Positions 42,911 through 53,407 of a DNA stretch of 64,000 bases are shown here, in pieces. Both the position numbers and the translations under genes were made by a program. Below the pieces are notes generated by a model. That model did not search any database. It saw only the letters and a program-made list of their open reading frames with translations, and was not told where the DNA came from. Each line of letters begins with the position of its first letter. Position 1 is the stretch's first letter. The stretch is from positions 1,463,586 through 1,527,585 of the forward strand of contig NW_020653718.1 in assembly GCF_003589595.1 (NCBI RefSeq). The letters are read 5' to 3'. This DNA comes from Hyposmocoma kahamanoa (taxonomy: Eukaryota; Arthropoda; Insecta; Lepidoptera; Cosmopterigidae).

Positions 42911-43204
42911 GCTTCACATATTACTGCTCTATTCTACTCTGAAATTATGAACACACTGGTGGTAGGTTACTTTATAAGTACAGTAACCGCCTAGATTTAC
43001 AATATACCTTGATATTTTATCTATTTCGACCGCATAGCAGCACGCGTATATTCCTGATTTAAGGTAGGGAAGAACCATTACAAATGCAGAAACTGGTGAC
43101 TTATAGCGCTGGTAGTCACATGAGAAATGTTTGTTAGCTAATAATGACATTAACATTTCACTAAAAATATTTTATCGGAATATTTTTTTATAGAAAATGT
43201 TTTT
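42911..43204. other. Unassigned spacer
   Basis: A 75-codon minus frame (42929-43156) is open but without motif; it may be part of the preceding LINE. Confidence 0.3.
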
Positions 43205-43462
43205 TTTTTGTGTTATCAAGTGACGGCTACACGCTTGTCCATAACAATTGCAGTGCCACTCAAGAGCTTTAAATCGCAAAGATCTGAGTCACCCTGAGAC
43301 ACAAGTTGACAAGTTCCATGTGCCTGTAATTTCACCAGTACCCTTACCCTTCAAATTCGGAACACAGTAATGCTGACATTACTGCTTGGCGGCAGAAATA
43401 GGTAAGGTGGCAGTACTTCCCTGGACGAACTCTTTCACAAGGAGCTCTCCTGCTACTATAGT
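43205..43462 (-). mobile_element. Retroposon B, copy 10 (near complete)
   Basis: From a decayed 3' end ('GTTATCAAGTGACGG') to the intact 5' end 'TTCACAAGGAGCTCTCCTGC'. Keeps 'AACACAGTAATGCTGACATT' and 'GGCGGCAGAAATAGGTAAGG'. Confidence 0.75.
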
Positions 43463-43465
43463 AGC

Positions 43466-43806
43466 TCTACGGCATACAGAAAGTGGGTGAAATCTAATAA
43501 ACCGGATTCATCTCCTAATTTATCACCCTTGGAGGTAAAATATCTTCTTCAAATTTGAATGGGACCACTAACGAGCTGGACCCCTTCCCAACAAAAAAAA
43601 TAATTACTGAAATCGTATCACAATTGTTTTTTTTTTTTGTAATATCAAGTGACGGGACGAACTAGTCATGCGCATGATGGTAAGCTACACGCCTGTCCAT
43701 AACAGTCGGAGTAATCATGTTTTATTTATTTATTTAATCGCATAACATACACACACAAAAATACAGTCAATTAAGAACCTCCTTCTTTTTTTGAAATCCG
43801 TTAAAA
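43466..43806 (-). repeat. Repeat C, copy 3, split by retroposon B
   Basis: Left part 43466-43625 ('ACCGGATTCATCTCCTAATT', 'CCCTTGGAGGTAAAATATC') and right part about 43713-43806 ('AATCGCATAACATACACAC', 'CAATTAAGAACCTCCTTC'), with a B fragment between them. Confidence 0.7.
43626..43707 (-). mobile_element. Retroposon B, copy 11, extreme 5' truncation, inside C
   Basis: Only the last ~80 bp of B with its tail (T-run at 43626-43639 on the plus strand, then 'AATATCAAGTGACGGGACGA', 'CTACACGCCTGTCCATAACA'). Confidence 0.75.
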
Positions 43807-43924
43807 AAGGATATTAACAGAACGCTGCATTGCGAAAAACATCTTTGACGAGAATCGACGTAATTTATATGTACTGAAATGGTTATTATAATAATTTATG
43901 TTTGTAACAGTCACTGGATTCATT

Positions 43925-44069
43925 TATAGCCCCGCATTAGAGAAACCGTGTATCGCGAGTGCCATAGACACTCGAATGGACAACCACAAATTACACCCTA
44001 ATCACGAGAGAAATAAATGTAGGCCACACAAATATTTCTTCGGTAACCGTTCGGCCACGGAGGCAGTTC
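43925..44069 (-). mobile_element. SINE S, copy 2, internally deleted
   Basis: Has the S 3' end ('TATAGCCCCGCATTAG'), 'ACGAGAGAAATAAATGTAGG' and the tRNA head ('GGTAACCGTTCGGCC'), but the B-box region between 44035 and 44041 is deleted. Confidence 0.7.
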
Positions 44070-44289
44070 ATTCTGCATGTCTACTGTGAACATCGTTGGC
44101 CCTTTGATTGTGACGAAATAATTAAACGTCGCCAATGTACAGTCGCAAGCAAAATAAATAACTAGACAACATCACTTGCTCTAAACCAAAGCTAAGTTAC
44201 TAAAGCACTTGTGTTATGGAAATCGGAAACAACAACGGTACCACAAACATCCACACCCGAAACAATAGAAAAGAGGTCGTCACAAGTGA

Positions 44290-44440
44290 ATGCACGGACT
44301 GAACGGTAAATATACTCTCTCGTCTCGGGTTCGATTTCCGGGCCGGGAGAAATATTTGTATGGCCTACATTTATTTTTGTCGTGAGTTTGGGCGTTGTGG
44401 TTGTGTATGATAATGTGTATTAGGTTATAAAAAAATTACA
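44290..44440 (+). mobile_element. SINE S, copy 3
   Basis: B box 'GGGTTCGATTTCC', 'GAGAAATATTTGTATGGCCT', 'GTCGTGAGTTTGGGCG'; shortened 3' part ending in 'GGTTATAAAAAAA'. Confidence 0.7.
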
Positions 44441-44593
44441 TTTCTTATCAACGGGCATTTAAATTCATCTCTGTGATACTTAATAATTACTGTCCAAAAT
44501 TAATACTGCAAAAGTTGGATACAGTATTAATTTTTATGACGGAAAATTTACTTGAACGATTTTTTTCAGTAAACAATATTTTCAACGGACAAG

Positions 44594-44697
44594 GTCAAGA
44601 GCACGTCAAGCTTGACACTTAAGATTTAAACCCAACTCTATGCCGCTTACGATAAGAACGGTCCGAACTACAAAGTATCAAGCTTGACGTGCTAACG
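44594..44697. mobile_element. Short inverted-repeat element L, copy 2
   Basis: Left end 'GTCAAGAGCACGTCAAGCTT', right end inverted ('AAGCTTGACGTGCT'). Better preserved arms than copy 1. Interior 'CGATAAGAACGGTCCGAA'. Confidence 0.65.
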
Positions 44698-44954
44698 TAA
44701 TAATGTACTTTTTACTCATTGAAACAAATAACCATATCAAAAAAACTTATTAAATAATTATAACTTTTTGATTGATAAAAAAAACCGACGTCAAATGGGA
44801 CTGTTTCAAGGACAGTGGGACTGTTACGGACTCCTTTGCATTATATTTTCTTTTCTGGATCTTATGTTGACGGTGATTTTTTGATTACACCTATGGTGTC
44901 AAGTGAAAACTTTTATTTGCGGAAAATAATTAGTAATTTGTGTTAGCCGAAACG

Positions 44955-45285
44955 AACCCAGAAAATCATCAGGAACCACCACGAAAGTGTACCCTTTCAA
45001 AAAAAAGAAGAATTTTCCGAATCAGTCCGCAATTGGAGATGGAGATGGATGGAGATATTGGTGAATACACGGACATGCCTATAAAATTTGAGGGTTTCCT
45101 TCGATTTTCATGGGCTCCCCTCATCAGATTCTGACTTGGTGACAATGGGACCACCACGAAAGTGCACCCTTTCAAACAAGAAAAGAATTTTCAAAATCGG
45201 TCCACAATTGACGAAGATATCTGAAAACGTACATACAGCCGAACGTATAAACTCTTCCTTTTTTAAGTTAAGCTTAAGTCGGTTA
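44955..45285 (-). repeat. C-related repeat in tandem
   Basis: The block 'ACCACCACGAAAGTG.ACCC' plus 'TTTCAAA...AAGAATTTTC' occurs twice, at about 44976-45035 and 45150-45215, in the same orientation, ending with 'CTCTTCCTTTTTTAAGTT'. The layout resembles family C, but the wording differs, so I treat it as a sister family. Confidence 0.55.
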
Positions 45286-46142
45286 ATAACCCAAGAGAAA
45301 GCTTATTACTTACATTGAAACGATGACACCATACACAAGATTATCAAGTAAAACGTGTTATGAGCTGCAAGGCCATATCATTAAAACACAAATTAAGTAA
45401 CATTATAAATTCTACTTCCCGATGATCGTTACCAAGGCCAGTACTTAACGGTGCAATCTTCGTAGTTTATTCGATAGACGTCATTATAATGCAGTATAAA
45501 TTTTTATATATGTTTTTTTCTATGATATTCCAACAGACAGGTCACTTCCACCATCAAATCTATGTATATGGCCTAAAAAGAGTACATGTTAATTACCGAA
45601 ATATAACAACGTGTATGGGAAAATAATCTTGGCATACATACTCCCCGGAGTACCACCAAATATTGTGGAAAAGATCGCAAATGGAAGTAAAAAGCAAGCC
45701 AAAAGAATTGTAAAGCTTTATTTTATTCTAGATCAACACAGAACTGGGGATGATGTCTGCTCAGAGAAGTAGTACGCGTTAATGTAATTCGATTTATAGT
45801 AATTATGCAAAAACAAACTGTAATACATGTAGGTTAAGGTGAGAAGCTAACTAAAGTGCTAACATCTTATTGTAAAGATTATAACTTTAGAAAAGTAAGC
45901 AAAACAATTGTACTTTTAATAATAATAATAAACCAGTTATTTCAGGCCACAGCCCATAAGATAATAATAGTGTTAGTTACAAAAGAAAACCCTAAAACTG
46001 TGTTAGTATGATTGCAATGAGTTTTGAAATATTGATAGAAAATTTAAATATTACAATTTTGAAAATGCACAATTATTACTTAGTTTTACCAGTTGTAATG
46101 TTTACCTAAAACTTTAACATTGTACAGTCAAAACGATGGGCA
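45286..46142. other. Unassigned stretch with a probable LINE tail
   Basis: (AAT)n at 45918-45934 followed by 'CCAGTTATTTCAGGCCACAG' resembles a minus-strand LINE 3' end. No coding motif. Confidence 0.3.
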
Positions 46143-46291
46143 AACATCTTCAGGATGCCGTTACCACTGTCACGCACTCGCTTTAGCATAGACGACACTT
46201 TTTTTCACCTAATAGCATAAAAGTCGTCTGCTCGCGCTTCAGCAATGCACTTGTAGTGCCGTGGCAATCCCAACAGCATCCTGAAGATGTT
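46143..46291. mobile_element. 149-bp fold-back element
   Basis: Begins AACATCTTCAGGATGC and ends GCATCCTGAAGATGTT, perfectly inverted. Complementarity continues patchily into the middle ('GACGAC' ... 'GTCGTC'), so nearly the whole unit can fold on itself. No target duplication was identified. Confidence 0.65.
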
Positions 46292-46436
46292 ATTATACTC
46301 TACTCTTATTGAGTTGTATGTACGCTGTATACCTATATCTAACCCACTCGAGTACTAATCTATCTATTAATCTATCTAATCTACGGGCCAGCATGTTTCT
46401 TTTATATAGAAATAAACAGTTTAAATTTTAATTTTT

Positions 46437-46768
46437 TTTATAATACCAAGTGGCGGTACGAGCAAAACTGTGTACCTGGTGGTAAGGGATACGCCTGTCC
46501 GATCTGTCCACTGCAACCTCCACCCTGATACATAAGTTGACAAGTCCTATGTGCCTGCAAGTTCTTTTTTTAAATAATATATAATAGACACACGCTTGGC
46601 CACAATCTCATCTGATATTAAGCGACCATATGACCGACCATGGGACGCATTTGCCTAAAAAACCGGAACACAGTAATACTGACATTACTGCTTGGCGGCA
46701 GTAATAAGTAAGGTGGTGGAAATAGGTACTTCCCTGCACGCTCTTCTCTCAAATGGCTCTACTGCTGC
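46437..46768 (-). mobile_element. Retroposon B, copy 12, split by a LINE D fragment
   Basis: Tail side 46437-46561 ('ATAATACCAAGTGGCGG', 'GACAAGTCCTATGTGCCTGC') and 5' side 46659-46768 ('GTAATACTGACATTACTGCT', 'TGGCGGCAGTAATAAGTAAG'). Between them lies a T-rich-ended segment. Confidence 0.7.
46562..46658 (-). mobile_element. LINE D, 3' UTR fragment inside B
   Basis: 'TTTTTTTAAATAATATATAA' then 'CTCATCTGATATTAAGCGAC' parallels the 3' end of LINE D at 47118-47190 ('CCACCTGATGTTAAGTGG') and 62690-62750. About 97 bp, so extremely 5'-truncated. Confidence 0.5.
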
Positions 46769-46867
46769 TAAACTATATTAATCTAAGTCTCGACAAACTA
46801 CAATGGGAAAAGCGTTAAACGCCCAAGGTACATACATTAAAATGTAATTTAATAAATTTAACTGCCT

Positions 46868-47062
46868 ACGTGGCCGAACGGTTACCATGCCGGACTGTCA
46901 CGCAGAAGTCTCGGGTTTAGAGATTCAGAGAAATATTTGTATAGCCTACATTTATTTCTCTCGTGAGTTTGGGTGTAATTTGTGCGTGTCTATGTGTGTG
47001 TCCATAGCACCCGCGAGACAGGGTTTCCCTAGTGCGGGTTATGAGTTTGTGCGCGTTGTTAT
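46868..47062 (+). mobile_element. SINE S, copy 4
   Basis: Tidy A box region 'CGTGGCCGAACGGTTACCAT', decayed B box, then 'AGAAATATTTGTATAGCCTA' and 'GGGTTTCCCTAGTGCGGG'. Full length except for the decayed tail. Confidence 0.8.
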
Positions 47063-47117
47063 AAAAAGAAATTACTTCCTTCAAGCCATGCCCTCAGTTT
47101 TGTATGAAAAACGCATC

Positions 47118-47580
47118 TGGGATTTTTTTTTATACATGACAGGCAAATGACTCCACTCCACCTGATGTTAAGTGGAAAGTGGTATCCAAACGCGAAGGAA
47201 CCTAGTGCAGCGATGAAATCCTCACTGCACTAGCCACCTCCACCCTGCCTGCCTACAATATGCCTTTTCACGCCTCGTTTGAAGAACCCCATATCATAAG
47301 GGGGAGGGAAGACATGTGCCGGAAGGGAGTTCCATTTGTCAACCGTGCGGAAGAGAAAGGAGCCACCGAAGCTTTTAGTACGCGATGGAATGCGGCAGGT
47401 AGTGAAACGGTGACTACGAAGGCCAGCACGCGTGCTTCTGAGCAGGAACGGGGAAGGGGGATGAGGTTGAACAGCTCTTCAGAGCACTCACCATGGTACA
47501 TGCTGATGTTACGTAATGGGATGTTACGTAACCTATGGTTGTATGGATTATATAGCGCTAAACTTGAACCGGATATTTTC
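47118..47580 (-). mobile_element. LINE D1: ORF2 C-terminus and 3' UTR
   Basis: The minus strand (47582-47268) encodes 'MYHGECSEELFNLIPLPRSC', 'AFVVTVSLPAAFHRVLKASV', 'APFSSARLTNGTPFRHMSSL', a well-known ORF2 tail of insect Jockey-like LINEs in which the usual 'LWN.LP..VFP' is corrupted. Followed by UTR and a T-rich end. A plus-strand 131-codon frame over the same bases is only a shadow. Confidence 0.75.
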
Positions 47581-47585
47581 AACCG

Positions 47586-47742
47586 GGTTCAAAAAAGGAG
47601 GAGATTGTCAATTCGATTCTTTTTTTTCGTATGTATGTTACGCGATAATTTGTAAACCGATTTTGATGAATCTTTTTTTTGTTGGATAGAAGGGTGGCAA
47701 ACTAGGGGATGAATGGCTTGTGAGGTCGATTTTTTAGTACTC
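47586..47742 (+). repeat. Repeat C, copy 4, internally deleted
   Basis: 'AAAGGAGGAGATTGTCAATT', 'ATGTATGTTACGCGATAA', 'GGGTGGCAAACTAGGGGATG', 'TTTTTTAGTACTCTGTAATG'; about half the usual length. Confidence 0.7.
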
Positions 47743-48435
47743 TGTAATGAGACTATGATAATAATGTACACTGAGCATTTATGTAATCATAGGAATAATA
47801 TTGTCTGGATCTGGCTCGCTTCATATAATTATTATACAATTTGATGTACACAGGACCTTAGGAGATCAAATATGGGTTTCACCACTTTTGCGCTGATAAC
47901 CTCAATTAATCTTATGAGAAAAAAAAGTCCTTCACACAACGGAAACTTTATAAGAAGCATTAATTTAAAATTAGAGTCGGAACCACGGAACACTCGAGCA
48001 TCGTAACATTGAATCAATTAACTAGCTTGATTGTGTAAAAAAATAATGAAAACGTGTTCCAAACCGGTCCTTTTATACAAATACCTTTTAATTAATATAT
48101 TTACCATTAATTCTGAAGGGTAAAGGAAAACATCATAACGCAACCTGCATATCCGAGACCGTAACGTCCAAAATAAGCAACACGCAATGCGCCTTCTCTG
48201 TGGACTATGTACCCTAAATCATAGTATGTAAGATAAGTAGTATAACTAAATACAAACGTAGCAGCCCCGCTTGTATGTGTCTGTTTATGTAGAATGTTTG
48301 TGTACGTGTTGTGCATGCTCCTGTAATGGGCTGAATGATTTCACGTTGGATGTAACACTTGTGACATTTTGTCGTTTGATACTAATGGATCGTTTACTAC
48401 ACCTAACAAAAAATACAATAGAAGGTTTTCGCTTG
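47743..48435. other. Unassigned stretch
   Basis: Minus frame 48107-48316 contains 'FGRYGLGYAGC', superficially like a Gly/Tyr-rich cuticle protein, but it is short and isolated. Confidence 0.3.
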
Positions 48436-48690
48436 TACGTTATGATCGTGTTAATTATCTCGCATAAATCCTCGAAAATATGGAAAATGCCTTTATTTGG
48501 AGTAATAAATGACAGTCGCACCTATAATATTAGCCATGGTGATATTTCATATCATCATTAAGTGTTATTTTAGGTATTTTATTTTAATAAATTTTCCGTG
48601 TTTAGTTTATGGTAATAGATTTTTTGTAAAGACACGAAAGTAGACCTTATAACGCTGCATAATAGTCGATTTTTTAGAGAATTTTAATAG
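48436..48690 (+). repeat. Repeat F, copy 3
   Basis: 'GTACGTTATGATCGTGTTAA', 'TCTCGCATAAATCCTCGAAA', ATG at 48489 encoding 'MPLFGVINDSRTYNISHG', 'CATATCATCATTAAGTG', 'AATAAATTTTC'. The coding block keeps the length of copy 1 but has lost the Cys residues. Confidence 0.6.
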
Positions 48691-48700
48691 GCGTAAGGGC

Positions 48701-49272
48701 GCGTTCCCATTATGCCGTGACGACAGATAGTCGTGCAGTTTAAAATGTCGTGGCTTGTGTATTTAAATAATAATAATAACACACACACTCAACATAGCCC
48801 CGCACTAGGGAAATCCTATGTCGCGGGTGTCATGGACATACACATAGACTACCACAAAAATACACCCAAACTCACGAGAGAAAAAAATGTAGGCCATACA
48901 AATATTTCTCCCGGCTCGGGAATCGAACCTGGGACCTCTGCGTGGCAGTCCGGCATGGTAGCCGTTCGGCCGTGGAGGCAGTTGTTCACACAAAAACAAC
49001 GCAATTAACTGTTGTTCGCGACAACAGACTATCGTGACAATGGGAAGAGCTAGAACGACAGTCGTCGGACGAAAAATAAAACGTCACGATAAAAATGTGA
49101 GGAGAGATAATCACAGCCTGAAACCATTCTGTCGTTGAAACGACAAGGCGGCTGCCGTGAACCGATAAATTGTCGTCACGATCTAGTTGAAACAGCTAGA
49201 CACGACAGTCGTTCAACGATAAAATAAACGCCCACAACACAGTCACGACAGATAGTCGTGAGGTGGGAACAG
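48701..49272. mobile_element. Element M: inverted ends and repeated CGACAGATAGTCGTG words
   Basis: Ends 'GCGTTCCCA' (48701) and 'TGGGAACAG' (49272) are inverted. Next to both ends, and several times inside, are palindromic words such as 'GACGACAGATAGTCGTG', 'CAACAGACTATCGTGAC', 'CACGACAGTCGTTCAACG'. Non-coding. SINE S copy 5 sits inside it. Target duplication not resolved. Confidence 0.6.
48780..48986 (-). mobile_element. SINE S, copy 5 (reference copy), inside element M
   Basis: Full length. On the minus strand: head 'CCACGGCCGAACGGCTACCA', B box 'GGTTCGATTCCC', body 'GAAATATTTGTATGGCCTAC', and 3' end 'GGGGCTATGTTGAGTGTGTG'. A and B boxes of RNA polymerase III are intact, so this is a tRNA-derived SINE. 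Confidence 0.85.
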
Positions 49273-49332
49273 GCTACGTGGTAATAAGAGCGAAACAGAA
49301 ACATAACAGAAAAGCTATAACTCCATGGCGTT

Positions 49333-49940
49333 AAACATAGAGCAATAAATACAGTAGAAGTGGTTTGTTAGCGTCTGACGCGTGCCAACTATAGATCTCG
49401 AAAGACCTATCTGAGCTCAGTCCACCATTTACGCTCTGTATGGTATGGCTGTGCCATTCTTTCGTGCAAATTCCTAAAAAATGTCTAGTCATCATCGGAA
49501 AGTCTAATTTTAATGAATTTTCAATTTTCTGTTTATCGAAATGCTTTTTTGTTACAAGAAACAAAAGTAAAGCTTATACCTCTGCAATGTGGTCGCTTCT
49601 TGTTTAGAGAACTGCATTAATAACTTTAATTCGTCGACGTTCAGCTATTAATCGCTAGATGGCAGCACATTGGTTGGAATTTAAATATAAAATCAAAACG
49701 TCGTAATTTGCAATAATAGATATTGATGGTATTGCACTTTCAACGATATGCCAACAGGGTAAAGTTTAAATTGTATTAACAATCCAGAATTTGTATTTTT
49801 TTTAATTTGAAACAACAACCTATCAATATTGAGATTTTGTCAAATGTCAAATTAAGAATGTGTGAGTTTTGGCGACATCAGTTCTGATAGATATCGAGGC
49901 TTAAGGCATTACCATTGTTTTTTTTTCTTTCGTGGAGTTA
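49333..49940 (+). repeat. Repeat F, copy 4 (longest)
   Basis: Starts with 'AGAGCAATAAATACAGTAGA', has 'CTATCTGAGCTCAGTCCACC', lacks most of the THAP exon (deletion between 49476 and 49492), then 'AATTTTCTGTTTATCGAAAT', 'CGCTAGATGGCAGCACATTG', and reaches the far end 'CGAGGCTTAAGGCATTACCA'. It defines the full extent of F. Confidence 0.6.
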
Positions 49941-50634
49941 AAGCTTTTCTGACCGGCTTAATGCGATTTCGGGCCATTTCCGTGTTATTACACTAACATA
50001 ATTTTCTTACAACCAAACCTTAAGCATTTCCTTGTGTGTAATCACAATTTTAATATTTCATTTTGCATCCGTATACTGCTGAATGTAATAGAGATTGCTA
50101 TTAAGGTGGCCTTGAAAATTGTACTATTTAGCAGGCTTTGTATATACCAATGATTTTTTTATATCAACTAAGCTATATACTATACGTATACTATATGATA
50201 TACATTTTTTAAATGGCATTAATATCGTTTGTAAAAACAATAATTTTATCTACACACATATCATAAGCCCTCTATGATGTGTTTAAAACCGCAAATCATG
50301 ACCGGCATAAAGATAAACTGCTTCGATGTTATTATTACATTCAAATTTCGAACATCTCTGAAAAACAAAACAATTTAATTGGACCTCAATTCTAATATCA
50401 GTCGAGATGAAGTTTTATTCGAAATGAAATGTCAATAGCAAATTTTGACAATTACACACGTTACTTGATATCGAACGATATGATTGTTGGGGCCGATTCT
50501 AGTTTGTCTATGAATTAAAAATAAAAACTACGGTTGTGTGCCATGCGTGAGAAAAGTTTTTATTTGCCGCCATTTCGCCAGTCGTAACATGCGGTTCCTG
50601 AACACATCATAGAGAGCTTATATATTGTGTGGCA
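49941..50634. other. Unassigned stretch
   Basis: AT-rich; nothing recognised. Confidence 0.35.
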
Positions 50635-50695
50635 CCACATAACACAGGATTTCTCTAGTGCGGGGCTATGTTGAGTGTGTGCGTACGAACGTACG
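50635..50695 (+). mobile_element. SINE S, copy 6, 3' end only
   Basis: 'AACACAGGATTTCTCTAGTG' and 'CGGGGCTATGTTGAGTGTGT'. No tRNA head. Confidence 0.7.
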
Positions 50696-50697
50696 TA

Positions 50698-50747
50698 CTT
50701 ACCTGTAGGAATTCTTTCACAAGGCGCTCTACTGCTACTAAAATATT
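50698..50747 (-). mobile_element. Retroposon B, copy 13, 5' tip only
   Basis: 'TTCTTTCACAAGGCGCTCTA' and 'CTGCTACTAAA' are the first ~45 bp of B on the minus strand. Confidence 0.55.
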
Positions 50748-50754
50748 ACAAGTG

Positions 50755-50895
50755 CTACTATCAATATAAAGTAGCAAAATAAGGCATTTTATCATTTTCG
50801 AGGGTTTGCGTGAGATAATTGACACGACCATAACTTCTACTATGGCCATAACATACAAAGCAAAAATGGCTGACTGAGCTCAAGTATATGGAACT
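50755..50895 (-). repeat. Repeat F, copy 5, 5' portion
   Basis: On the minus strand: 'CTTTGTATGTTATGG', 'TTATGGTCGTGTCAATTATC', 'ACCCTCGAAAATGATAAAAT' and the ATG of the exon (about 50789), then stops within 10 codons. Confidence 0.6.
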
Positions 50896-51079
50896 CCGCG
50901 TGCTGTTGGCACACGTGGCACGCCGGCTGAACACTTGTACTGTTTTTCTTGTTCTGTGTTAGTACAGTTAACAGCATATCAAGCTTTTTACGTCTTTGTT
51001 CGAATATTGACTTCAGTGCACCGGAACAAGATCCGTCAATGATGTGCTGCCGTCTGTACATTAATAGTAGTGTAATAGT
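50896..51079. other. Unassigned spacer
   Basis: Nothing recognised. Confidence 0.3.
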
Positions 51080-51590
51080 ATTTCTTTTTCTCCTTCCTGT
51101 CCTTATCCCACGCTAGGTGGGGTCGGTACAACATGTATCTTTCTTCCATTATCCCCTACCAGACGTCATTTTTATACTCACACCTTTCTTATCCATGTCA
51201 TCTTTCACACAATCCATCCATCTTTTCTTTGGCCTTGCTTTCCCCTTATATCCCTCCACATTTATACTATAGTATATAGTGCTAGCACTCTTCTCGTCAC
51301 ATGATATTCTTCCCTTCGCATGACATGTCCATACCACGCTAACCTATTACTGCTCATCTTTTCCGTTACTGGCGTCACTTTCAAACTTCCCCTGACGTAC
51401 TCATTCCTTATATTATCCTTTCTTGTCACTCCACACACCCATCTCAACATTCGCAATTCCGCTACATGCACAGTTCGTTCATTCTCCCTTTTTATTGCCC
51501 AACATTCAGATCCATACATGACAGGTCTAATCACGGTCTTATATATTTTCCCCTTCAGCTTATGGGGCATTCGCCGATCGCAAATGGTAT
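51080..51590 (-). mobile_element. LINE ORF2 C-terminus (RTE-like), frameshifted
   Basis: The minus strand encodes 'PHKLKGKIYKTVIRPVMYGS', 'ECWAIKRENERTVHVAELRM', 'LRWVCGVTRKDNIRNEYVRG', 'LAWYGHVMRREEYHVTRRVL', then after a frameshift near 51265 'GKARPKKRWMDCVKDDM'. The order from 'LKGK.Y(K/R)T.(I/V)RP' to 'GRPK(K/R)RW.D...(D)DM' is a textbook LINE ORF2 end. One of the best-preserved coding remnants in the window. Confidence 0.85.
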
Positions 51591-52071
51591 TTATCTACAA
51601 TAAAAGCAGTTTAATAGAGACTTTTGTGCAAATTTCTACTTTTCTACGTATGTAGCAAAGGAGAATATCGGCTGTGACTGACGTGAGGATCGTCTTTCGC
51701 AACCGCCGTGAAATCGGTTTTTTTAATTTTGGTGCGGAACACTAAAAATCGACAACCAGGAATACAAATGTTCAATGTCATTGAGGTCAACGTTTTTATA
51801 AAACTATAATTATTAAATATACACAACGATGTTTTAATCTGTCTTGCAAAACGATTTTCGACAAATACGGTGTGAAAAATTTCATAAGAAATAATAAATT
51901 TAGTTGAAGAATTCACTTCCTAAATTACTTTCATAAATACATCGTATGAATTCATTCAATTAAATTTATTTATGGTTGTAAGAAAGTATCTGGTATGAGT
52001 TTAACAGAGAGTTGTTAAGTTGAAGCCCTTGGCATTATATTATTACATTATGAATGGAATAGAATTTTCTT
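51591..52071. other. Unassigned stretch
   Basis: Nothing recognised; a 90-codon minus frame (51644-51916) lacks motifs. Confidence 0.35.
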
Positions 52072-52333
52072 TTTTAACCGACTTTAAAAAAGAGGAGGTT
52101 CTCAATTCGACTGTATTTTTTGTGTGTTGCTACGCGATTACTCTGGAATTTATGAACCGATTTTGATGATTCATTTTTTGTTGGAGACGGGGCACTATTA
52201 AATTTGAAGAAAAATTTTCACAGGGCGGCAAACTAGGGGATGAATCCGGTTTCGCCCACTTTCCGGCAACCGATTTCAATAAAACTTGGCAAATAGATGC
52301 CATTCCACGAACTTTTGAGGTCGGCTTTTTTTT
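52072..52333 (+). repeat. Repeat C, copy 5 (uninterrupted reference)
   Basis: 'TTAACCGACTTTAAAAAAGA', 'GGAGGTTCTCAATTCGACTG', 'GAACCGATTTTGATGATTCA', 'GGGCGGCAAACTAGGGGATG', 'CCCACTTTCCGGCAACCGAT', 'CCACGAACTTTTGAGGTCGG'. Used as the standard for the other copies. Confidence 0.8.
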
Positions 52334-53407
52334 ACAAAAAAATTATAATTATACATTGACCTATTCACAAACAAACACACAACCTATTTACAACCACAAT
52401 TCACTCCTACAGCTTTATATTCACACTCGCACATGCACTTACATAATATTGTAATAGGTTATTTTATATGCACTATTTACCCTTTATTATGTATAATATT
52501 TCAATTTATAACTTTAGGCATTGTCCTTATATTTTTGTTTACTAGTAATAATACCTCATGTTGGTCCTGACTGAAAACCTGCACCTTAGGAACCTGACAT
52601 ATCATCGCCCTTTCACTGCTATGGCAAAAATGTTGATTTTAATTTGTATTTGATACAAACATTTTGGACATCTACCTATACTAAATATATTATAGTATGA
52701 ATCATAGGAATCATATTCTTCGTAGGGTGTGCAAGTATTAGAGCTATTATTGCATTGTACGAGTATAAGGAGCCTCCTCGAGTGTAATGCGGTAGTCTGG
52801 GCTCCACATCAAACGCGGTATAGTATATAGCTGAAGTGCATTCAAAACAAATTCCTGAGATATCTGTACTTGAGGCAATATGGGGTCTATCCCTTCTACC
52901 CCCTGATGTATCCTAATCTGTTCATTTTGGGTATGGTGGGAGACGAGCTACACGTGTGCAGGAACTTAGCGCTAGCAGTGTACGTGTTGAAGGTAATCAG
53001 AGGTATGCTATGCAATCCGATGCTACTAGGGGTATTAAGCTTATGTGTTCCTGATAGGTACGTAGGGTGACATCGCCGTCCACCGCTACTGGCGGTGTCG
53101 CGTGGAAGGAGCAATCTCATGACGGAATGTCCGCTAACGCGCATATTGCGCAAGCTGAACGAAATATCGAATAGGATCGATCTGTTCCATTGTTCTCTGA
53201 GTGAATTTACAAAGATTTATATCTTATGTTACATGTGATAATTGTGCTGGTCGATTGTATTGGGTGGATAACCTATAATAATAGATTAAGTTTGGAAATA
53301 AATAAAATAATTAGATGTCCAAAATGTAAACAAAGAAATGTCATTGGTAATTTCACAAAACATAATTAAATATCAATTTAATAAAAATTTAAAGATTGCA
53401 TGGTGCT
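52334..53407. other. Unassigned stretch
   Basis: Overlapping 66- and 85-codon frames at 52870-53153 on opposite strands carry no motif. No repeat match seen. Confidence 0.35.

Noticed and set aside
47260..47655. 131-codon plus-strand frame
   Set aside because: Shadow of the LINE D1 ORF2 end on the opposite strand, then runs into repeat C.
48107..48316. Gly/Tyr-containing minus frame resembling cuticle protein
   Set aside because: Only about 12 residues look alike, with no signal peptide or partner exon.
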